In this document: positions 7,875 to 12,005 of the stretch, piece after piece
Numbering within the stretch: the first letter of the stretch is position 1
Layout: each line of letters starts with the position of its first letter
Assembly (NCBI GenBank): GCA_002376965.1
Contig: DFOV01000221.1
Location: 1 to 12,005 of the forward strand
From: Gammaproteobacteria bacterium UBA3532
GTDB taxonomy: Bacteria > Pseudomonadota > Gammaproteobacteria > Enterobacterales > UBA3532
Direction of reading: 5' to 3'
DNA: 12,005 bases
Translations under genes and position numbers: made by a program
Notes under the pieces: model-generated
Told to the model about the DNA's origin: nothing
What the model saw: only the letters and a program-made list of their open reading frames with translations
The model's database searches: none

Positions 7875-7955
7875 GCTATTCGTTTCAGAACAGGCCTCAC
7901 TATAGCCGAAACCTTCCTCTATCGGTAGTAGCAGAAGGGTTATCTAAAAATGCTA

Positions 7956-8321
7956 TTATTGCTCAGACGAGAGCAGATCGGCTATTAGGCCTGGCAGTCG
8001 CGGAGCCTCACCGAGATAGGAAGCAAGCTCAATAGAAATGTTTGGATATTGCTCCTTTTTTTCCACCACAATGTCTGGAATGTCTTCAGCAACATGCCTG
8101 CCCGCTGCCAGAAAGTAAGGGAAAACAGTGATGTGCTTCGCCCCTTCGCCAACAGCCTGGTCAATGCACTGCTCTATAGAGGGCAACGCCAGTTCGAGGA
8201 ATGCCGTATGCACTTTTTCATAGCCAGCACACTGCTTGGATACCGCTTTGCTCATTTCTACGACTTCCTTGTTCGACTCTTTACGCCGACTTCCATGTGC
8301 GGCGATAATCAGTACTCTCAT
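7956..8321 (-). CDS. Short CbiX/sirohydrochlorin chelatase-like protein
   Basis: Protein of 121 residues resembling the small single-domain CbiX chelatases, which insert Co2+ or Fe2+ into sirohydrochlorin. The N-terminal IIAAHGSRR (H9) matches the family's metal-binding histidine motif. FLELALPSIEQ (with E43) and VFPYFLAAGRHVAEDIP (H76) match the second half of the active site. The length fits the short CbiX form, which must dimerise to form a complete site; CbiK-type and two-domain enzymes are about twice as long. No other cobalamin or siroheme gene is in the window, so its true substrate is unclear. The gene begins 20 nt after the stop of the DUF1499 gene on the same strand, so it is probably co-transcribed with it. 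The ribosome binding site is weak (AAGAG, about 5 nt before the ATG). It ends with two consecutive stop codons (TAA TAG). Confidence 0.85.
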   Translation of the reverse strand: MRVLIIAAHGSRRKESNKEVVEMSKAVSKQCAGYEKVHTAFLELALPSIEQCIDQAVGEGAKHITVFPYFLAAGRHVAEDIPDIVVEKKEQYPNISIELASYLGEAPRLPGLIADLLSSEQ

Positions 8322-8341
8322 AATGGCTCTTGCGACCTCAA

Positions 8342-8767
8342 TTAGTCTGTTTTTCCAGAAAGAAGATAGTCACGTAATAATTCGACCCGCTTTCGATTTA
8401 CACCGAAGTCATAATAGCCTACACGAGATGCAGAGCGAACCTGCATTTTCTGGGCGTATTCATCAAGGCGCAACTCCAGATCGTCAACAAAACCGAACAA
8501 CCGCGAACGAACTTCTACATGCAGGTAGGACTCACTGCGCTTAACCACCGAAGCCCGAGGTATCTGCTTTTTAACGGCCAATACAAGCTCAGGGATGGAA
8601 ACATAGGGTAAGGGTTTAACCAACTGCTTTGAATCTGTACCAGGTTCGGAGCTGACACAGTTGGGTTTAGATGGACAAGGTTCCAGTTGAGCGAATACAT
8701 TTTGGGTTGCTGCAAGCACGGCCATAATTAGACTTACTCCTATAATTCTCTTTGATAATGTTTTCAT
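8342..8767 (-). CDS. Exported DUF1499 domain protein
   Basis: Protein of 141 residues with a clear signal peptide (K-rich start, hydrophobic core about 8-20, likely cleavage after VFA at 26), so probably periplasmic. The mature part matches the DUF1499 pattern: CPSKPNCVSSEP (31-42) near its start, a central strand-rich part (YLHVEVRSRLFGFVDDLELR, 81-100) and the conserved end MQVRSASRVGYYDFGVNRKR (108-127). The molecular function of DUF1499 is not known. C31 and C37 could form a disulfide. The ribosome binding site AAGGG lies 5 nt before the ATG. It is the first gene of a probable two-gene unit with the CbiX-like gene, and its promoter must lie in or next to the inverted-repeat element at 8789-8918. 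A GTGACA hexamer inside the left arm of that repeat, on the minus strand, could serve as a -35. Confidence 0.88.
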   Translation of the reverse strand: MKTLSKRIIGVSLIMAVLAATQNVFAQLEPCPSKPNCVSSEPGTDSKQLVKPLPYVSIPELVLAVKKQIPRASVVKRSESYLHVEVRSRLFGFVDDLELRLDEYAQKMQVRSASRVGYYDFGVNRKRVELLRDYLLSGKTD

Positions 8768-8788
8768 TTATACCCTTGGAAAAAATAA

Positions 8789-8918
8789 GCTAGTTAGGGC
8801 TATGTCACTGGGTGTTTATGGAGCAAATATCTGCCGCATGGATGCGGCGGTTAAGCCATCAAGGATGATTTCACGGCGTTTTGCGCAAGAAACACCCAGT
8901 GGCATAGTGCTAACTAGC
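8789..8918. repeat. 130-bp intergenic element bounded by a 29-bp imperfect inverted repeat
   Basis: The left arm (8789-8817, beginning GCTAGTTAG and ending GGGTGTTT) and right arm (8890-8918, beginning AAACACCC and ending CTAACTAGC) are inverted copies matching at 26 of 29 positions. Two of the three differences would be G-U pairs in RNA, leaving one true mismatch (G-G). The 72-nt interior holds a GC-rich hairpin at 8833-8848. The element fills most of the gap between divergent genes. It encodes no transposase and shows no obvious target-site duplication. It could be a non-autonomous mobile or REP-like element, or the DNA of a long structured RNA; the sequence alone does not decide. Confidence 0.75.
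8833..8848. repeat. Small perfect hairpin GCCGCAT-GG-ATGCGGC inside the element
   Basis: A 7-bp perfect inverted repeat with only two bases between the arms, so as RNA the innermost pairs would open. It lies near the middle of the larger inverted repeat. Compact GC-rich palindromes of this kind are typical of dispersed intergenic repeats in gammaproteobacteria; whether other copies exist in this genome cannot be seen here. Confidence 0.6.
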
Positions 8919-8970
8919 AAGCCTTTCTCATTGCAAACCATTACGTGTATTCATCTCACACAGATCAGCG

Positions 8971-9001
8971 TATAGTGTAGCTTTAGAGAGTTCAACGAGG
9001 A
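8971..9001 (+). promoter_or_regulatory. Possible -10 box and ribosome binding site of the small membrane protein gene
   Basis: TATAGT (8971-8976) matches five of six bases of the -10 consensus; the hexamer 17 nt upstream (TATTCA, 8948-8953) is a poor -35. GAGGA (8997-9001) is a good ribosome binding site 9 nt before GTG 9011. An ATG at 9003 opens only a four-codon frame and is one base from the GAGGA, so it is unlikely to be used. Confidence 0.4.
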
Positions 9002-9010
9002 TATGAGTCA

Positions 9011-9262
9011 GTGCTAAAAGGTTTCTTGTTGTTTTGGGTTCGCTGGATCGTCATTTTTGGCGGATTAACTCTGCTATCTATGGGTATGTCGTATATGGGC
9101 TGGAGAATACCTGCTAACTTTATTATGCTCATTGTTGTTCTTATTGGCCCCATTCATCCCTTTGTAAGACTGTGGTTCTGGTTCACCCGCGACAGCGATG
9201 CCGATGAGCGACGCCGCCACTATCGACTATGGTTCCTCGGCAATATGAATGAGCGCTCTTAA
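9011..9262 (+). CDS. Small two-helix membrane protein of unknown function
   Basis: Protein of 83 residues that I do not recognise. It shows two hydrophobic segments (about 4-26, FLLFWVRWIVIFGGLTLLSMGM, and about 32-56, IPANFIMLIVVLIGPIHPF) and a charged C-terminal tail with DSDADERRRHYR, which suggests an inner-membrane protein with its tail probably in the cytoplasm. Codon use looks like that of its neighbours. The start is GTG at 9011, supported by GAGGA 9 nt upstream; no in-frame ATG lies near. The next gene downstream begins 147 nt later and has its own promoter, so an operon is not needed. It is probably real because of the good ribosome binding site and the coherent helix pattern. Confidence 0.7.
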   Translation: MLKGFLLFWVRWIVIFGGLTLLSMGMSYMGWRIPANFIMLIVVLIGPIHPFVRLWFWFTRDSDADERRRHYRLWFLGNMNERS

Positions 9263-9324
9263 AGCCTGTTAGCCCACCAATAGCTTAACGAGAATAATAG
9301 CTAGCCAACGATAACAACAGGCGT

Positions 9325-9338
9325 TTGACCTACATCAA
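9325..9338 (+). promoter_or_regulatory. FNR/Anr-type operator upstream of the radical SAM gene
   Basis: TTGACCTACATCAA matches the FNR/Anr consensus TTGAT-N4-ATCAA at nine of ten defined positions. Its centre (9331.5) is exactly 41.5 bases before a transcription start predicted at about 9373 from the TACAGT -10 box at 9361-9366. This is the geometry of a class II FNR-activated promoter. It implies induction of the radical SAM gene at low oxygen. Confidence 0.6.
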
Positions 9339-9360
9339 TTACTTGGACAATTGAAAAAAC

Positions 9361-9366
9361 TACAGT
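9361..9366 (+). promoter_or_regulatory. Candidate -10 box of the FNR/Anr-dependent promoter
   Basis: TACAGT, four of six matches to TATAAT, with no good -35 box, as expected when FNR occupies the -41.5 position. The start point would be near 9373, leaving a leader of about 37 nt before ATG 9410. Confidence 0.45.
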
Positions 9367-9400
9367 GTTCTATGGAACATCGCGCACGCGCATGCCTACC

Positions 9401-9404
9401 GGAG
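9401..9404 (+). promoter_or_regulatory. Ribosome binding site deciding the radical SAM start
   Basis: GGAG lies 5 nt before ATG 9410. The in-frame GTG at 9365 would lie upstream of the predicted transcription start, so the shorter protein is preferred. Confidence 0.65.
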
Positions 9405-9409
9405 CACTC

Positions 9410-10363
9410 ATGAGCATTACACAACGCATCGATAATATTACTTTTATTCCCGAGAACTATCGTTCACCGACGCCACCTTGCCCTAAATCGGTCAAAATAG
9501 AGCTAACAGGACGCTGCAACTTCAACTGTTCATTCTGCGCTCGCTCCCAACGCTTACGCAAAACAGAAGATATGAACAAAGACTTTTATAAACGCATCGT
9601 CAAAGAAATGCGCGAAGCAGGCATAGAAGAGCTTGGCCTGTTCTATCTAGGCGAAAGCTTTTTATGCGATTGGTTAGAAGAAGCCATTCACTACGCCAAA
9701 CATGAAGTAGGCATTCCCTATGTATTTCTCACCACAAATGGTTCGCTGGCAACACCGGAGCGCGTCGAAAGCTGCATCCGTGCCGGACTGGACAGCCTGA
9801 AATTCTCGTTTAACTATGCCGATCTTGAACAGTTTAAACAGGTAGCACGGGTCAAACCTAAGCTCTGGCTAAAAACACGTAATAATGTCGTCGACGCTCG
9901 TCTCGTTCGCGATAAAGTCAAAGCCGAGACCGGCCAACATTGTGGCTTATATGCATCCTATATCCGCTATGACGGTGAACAAGGCAAGCGTATTCTGGAA
10001 GAGATATCCTGGGTAGAAAAGGCAATGGACGAAGTATATGCCCTCCCCCTATATACACAAGCGGCCCTGGTAAGTGACTCCAACCGCAAAAACGGCTGGA
10101 ATGCCACTGCCGGTAACCGCGGCCGAGCAGATAATCTTCGCGATCCATTACCGTGCTGGGCGGTATTTACTGAAGGCCATATTTCCTGGGATGGCGGCTT
10201 ATCCGCTTGCTGTTTCGACCACAATAAAGACTACACAATGGCCGACTTAACCCAAACGCCATTTATGCAGGCCTGGCATAGTGACAAGTTTCAGCAACTA
10301 CGCCAAGCTCATTTGCGCCATGATGTATCTGGAACGCCCTGCGAAAACTGTGTAGTCGGATGA
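9410..10363 (+). CDS. Radical SAM/SPASM domain protein of unknown substrate
   Basis: Predicted iron-sulfur enzyme of 317 residues that cleaves S-adenosylmethionine to start radical chemistry. The [4Fe-4S] motif is CNFNCSFC (C36, C40, C43) in VKIELTGRCNFNCSFCARS, at the expected place near the N terminus. GLFYLGESFL (77-85) takes the place of the usual GGEP-type motif, and FLTTNGSLATPE and LDSLKFSFN follow. The C-terminal part is SPASM-like: PCWAVFTEGHISWDGGLSACC (C249, C267, C268) and PCENC (C311, C314), giving five cysteines that could hold one or more auxiliary clusters. SPASM proteins often modify peptides or act as anaerobic sulfatase maturases, but no precursor peptide or sulfatase gene is adjacent, so no reaction is assigned. 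The promoter with an FNR/Anr box suits an oxygen-sensitive enzyme. It is flanked by a small membrane protein and a pseudouridine synthase, with no functional link visible. Confidence 0.9.
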   Translation: MSITQRIDNITFIPENYRSPTPPCPKSVKIELTGRCNFNCSFCARSQRLRKTEDMNKDFYKRIVKEMREAGIEELGLFYLGESFLCDWLEEAIHYAKHEVGIPYVFLTTNGSLATPERVESCIRAGLDSLKFSFNYADLEQFKQVARVKPKLWLKTRNNVVDARLVRDKVKAETGQHCGLYASYIRYDGEQGKRILEEISWVEKAMDEVYALPLYTQAALVSDSNRKNGWNATAGNRGRADNLRDPLPCWAVFTEGHISWDGGLSACCFDHNKDYTMADLTQTPFMQAWHSDKFQQLRQAHLRHDVSGTPCENCVVG

Positions 10364-10380
10364 CTTAACGGCATAGTCGC

Positions 10381-10409
10381 CTGACTTTTATCTGAAAACA
10401 GGTTAGGAT
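10381..10409 (+). promoter_or_regulatory. Candidate promoter of the pseudouridine synthase gene
   Basis: CTGACT (10381-10386, four of six) and TAGGAT (10404-10409, four of six) are separated by 17 nt. A hairpin at 10410-10435 (CCGCCACT with AGTG and GCGG, one 3-nt bulge) follows directly and runs to six bases before the ATG, so it could affect translation. There is no clear Shine-Dalgarno sequence before ATG 10442. Confidence 0.3.
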
Positions 10410-10441
10410 CCGCCACTAATCCCAAGTGATAGCGGCGCCCG

Positions 10442-11125
10442 ATGTTTTCGATTATTGATGAGACTTCAGACTACTGGCTGATCAACAAGCCTGCTGGCAT
10501 GAGTTGCCATTGCGATGACGATACGCCCGGCGTCTTTGAGCTGCTCAAGCAACAAACCGATGCTAAACATATCTACCCTGTTCACCGACTGGATAAAATT
10601 ACCTCGGGTTTGCTGCTGGTAGCAAAGAGCAGCGCAAGTGCAGAGTTGCTCAATCAACAATTTCGTCATCACCGTATTGAAAAACAATACCTGGCACTCA
10701 GCGCAGTCAAACCCAAGAAAAAGCAAGGATGGGTAATTGGCGATATGGAAAAAGCGCGACGCGGTCAATGGAAACTTAACCGAAGTAAAATCAATCCTGC
10801 CGCCAGTTACTTTTACAGCAAAGCTTTACCCGGTGGCCAGCGCTTATTTTTGGTCAAGCCTTACACCGGTAAAACCCACCAAATACGCGTCGCGCTCAAA
10901 AGCGTTGGCAGCCCCATCTATGGTGATCCCCTATACAGCCACAACCCAGAGGCCGATCGCGCATACTTACACGCGTTTCGCATCGGATTCGAACTGGAGG
11001 GTGATTATCGCCATTATGAGGTAATGCCCACAGGCCAACAGGTAACAACAGATTGGGAGGCACTTATTGCCGAATCATGGCCAATGACTAGGCTTGATTT
11101 TCCTGTGTACCCGCCACGTCGTTAA
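10442..11125 (+). CDS. RluA-family pseudouridine synthase
   Basis: RNA uridine isomerase of 227 residues. The catalytic motif HRLDKITSGLLLVAKS (48-63, nucleophile D51) is the RluA-family signature. WLINKPAGMSCH near the N terminus and PYTGKTHQIRVALKSVGSPI followed by YGDPLY are further conserved blocks. There is no N-terminal S4 RNA-binding domain, so it is a short single-domain form like RluA or TruC rather than RluC or RluD. The insert KARRGQWKLNRSKINPA suggests a specific subgroup (the TIGR01621-type RluA-like proteins, from memory). Target position in rRNA or tRNA is not known. The start ATG 10442 has no obvious ribosome binding site. The last 38 bp overlap the end of the convergent GGDEF-EAL gene. 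Confidence 0.93.
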   Translation: MFSIIDETSDYWLINKPAGMSCHCDDDTPGVFELLKQQTDAKHIYPVHRLDKITSGLLLVAKSSASAELLNQQFRHHRIEKQYLALSAVKPKKKQGWVIGDMEKARRGQWKLNRSKINPAASYFYSKALPGGQRLFLVKPYTGKTHQIRVALKSVGSPIYGDPLYSHNPEADRAYLHAFRIGFELEGDYRHYEVMPTGQQVTTDWEALIAESWPMTRLDFPVYPPRR

Positions 11126-12005
11126 ACAAAATCGCCTCAAACTGCTCCAGTGGTAGTGGCCGACTAAAATAGTAGCCTTGGTACTCCTTGCAGCGGTTGT
11201 CTTCCAAAAATGCCACCTGCTCTTCCGTCTCTACCCCTTCAGCAATAATATCCATGCCCAAATTATGAGCCATTGAAATGATCGTGGTGACAATGGCATT
11301 GTCGTTGATGTCATCAGGCACATCACGCACAAACGATTGATCAATCTTGAGTTTGGAAATAGGCAGCTGTTTAAGGTACGACAACGAAGAATAACCGGTA
11401 CCAAAGTCATCAATCGCAAAGCTTAAACCTAACTTACGCAAAGTTTTCATTTTGCCAATGGCTTCTTCGAGGTTATCCAACAATAGCGACTCAGTAATTT
11501 CAAGCTCGATAAAGTTTGACGGCACCTCAGAAGATGCAATGGCATGGCACAACGATGGGATAAAGTTATCATCATTGAACTGCCGCGGGCTGATATTAAT
11601 AGCCAGATGCCGGAAGGTATCTGGCAAACCGCGCCGATACCACTTAGCCAGCGCATTAATGCTTTCGCGCAGGATCAGCTCGCCCAATGGAACAATAAGA
11701 CCGCTTTTCTCGGCAACAGGAATAAAGTCAGCCGGAGAAACAAAAGCGCCATCGGGCTTAAACCAGCGAATAAGAATTTCGCCGCCGACTACAGCACCAT
11801 AGCAATCGTATTGAGGCTGGCAGTATAGCGTGAAAGAGTTATCCTCAATCGCCTGCTTAATTTCGCCCTGTAAGCGCATGCTTTTTTCCACCGCATGCTG
11901 CATGTCTTCCGAGAAAAAGCTATAGGTGTTTTTGCCCCGCTCTTTCGCTCGATACATAGCCGTGTCGGCTTGTTTGATCAGGGTATGCGGATCAACCTGC
12001 TTATC
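11088..12005 (-). CDS. GGDEF-EAL protein, C-terminal part (5' end outside window)
   Basis: Cyclic-di-GMP signalling protein cut by the window edge. The frame stays open to the last base, where DKQVDPHTLIKQADTAMYRA plus KERGKNTYSFF is the typical end of a GGDEF domain; the start lies beyond 12005. A complete EAL phosphodiesterase domain follows. The signature reads EILIRW instead of EALLRW but keeps the metal-binding Glu. NISPRQF, IELEITES, AIDDFGTGYSSLSYLKQLPI, KLKIDQSFVRD and IIAEGVET are all present with their Glu, Asp, Asn and Lys residues, so the EAL domain should hydrolyse c-di-GMP. Whether the GGDEF half is active or regulatory cannot be judged, because its active site is not in the window. 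It ends with a short tail (NDVAGTQENQA) whose codons overlap the pseudouridine synthase gene. An internal ATG at 11957 would give a start inside the GGDEF domain and is not believable. Confidence 0.95.
   Translation of the reverse strand, partial: DKQVDPHTLIKQADTAMYRAKERGKNTYSFFSEDMQHAVEKSMRLQGEIKQAIEDNSFTLYCQPQYDCYGAVVGGEILIRWFKPDGAFVSPADFIPVAEKSGLIVPLGELILRESINALAKWYRRGLPDTFRHLAINISPRQFNDDNFIPSLCHAIASSEVPSNFIELEITESLLLDNLEEAIGKMKTLRKLGLSFAIDDFGTGYSSLSYLKQLPISKLKIDQSFVRDVPDDINDNAIVTTIISMAHNLGMDIIAEGVETEEQVAFLEDNRCKEYQGYYFSRPLPLEQFEAILFNDVAGTQENQA

Noticed and set aside
7862..7900. GTG 7900 as the start of the GH13 gene
   Set aside because: The 13 extra residues are not family-like, and GGAG is correctly spaced for ATG 7861.
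9264..9322. GCCTGTT ... AACAGGC inverted repeat with an inner TAGCT/AGCTA pair after the small membrane protein gene
   Set aside because: The stems are only 7 and 5 bp with a 45-nt span, and there is no T-run. Chance pairing is likely.
9365..9409. GTG 9365 as the start of the radical SAM gene
   Set aside because: It lies upstream of the predicted transcription start (about 9373), has no ribosome binding site, and adds 15 residues unlike the family. ATG 9410 has GGAG 5 nt before it.
11452..11828. Plus-strand open frames opposite the EAL domain
   Set aside because: The opposite strand encodes a fully conserved EAL domain; these frames show no domain of their own.
1..12005. CRISPR array, tRNA/rRNA genes, transposase, phage or toxin-antitoxin genes
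   Set aside because: I looked for direct repeats, clover-leaf arms and recognisable proteins on both strands and found none.

Overview
The window looks like chromosomal DNA of a free-living, probably marine, gammaproteobacterium. Supporting features are a PhoP/PhoQ-type two-component pair, a periplasmic MsrA-MsrB fusion, an FNR/Anr-type operator, a DUF1499 protein, an RluA-family pseudouridine synthase and GGDEF/EAL signalling. No species can be named from sequence alone. Gene density is high and gene order is housekeeping-like. I see no transposase, phage gene, CRISPR array, tRNA or rRNA.

Layout. (1) 2-1800, plus strand: the 3' part of a PhoP-like response regulator, then its PhoQ-like sensor kinase. 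(2) 1819-3597, minus strand: a secreted MsrA-MsrB methionine sulfoxide reductase, followed 18 nt downstream by an orphan NarL/LuxR-type response regulator. The pair has a plausible promoter and an upstream 20-bp palindrome. (3) 3750-6322, minus strand: a LemA protein followed by an M48 (HtpX-like) membrane metalloprotease with an unusual TerB-like C-terminal half. (4) 6437-7861, minus strand: a cytoplasmic GH13 enzyme of the cyclomaltodextrinase/neopullulanase type. (5) 7956-8767, minus strand: an exported DUF1499 protein, then a short CbiX-like chelatase. (6) 8768-9010: a divergent intergenic region filled by a large imperfect inverted repeat (8789-8918). (7) 9011-11125, plus strand: a small two-helix membrane protein, a radical SAM/SPASM protein behind a well-placed FNR/Anr box, and an RluA-family pseudouridine synthase. 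(8) 11088-12005, minus strand: the C-terminal part of a GGDEF-EAL protein that runs off the window and overlaps the pseudouridine synthase tail-to-tail by 38 bp.

Themes. Several genes deal with envelope and stress: PhoPQ-like sensing, periplasmic methionine repair, and LemA/M48 membrane quality control. The radical SAM gene appears to be tied to low oxygen by its promoter. I found no clear multi-gene novel defence or biosynthetic system. The best leads are the 130-bp inverted-repeat element at 8789-8918, the FNR/Anr-controlled radical SAM/SPASM gene, the MsrAB-response regulator pairing, and the M48-TerB-like fusion next to LemA.
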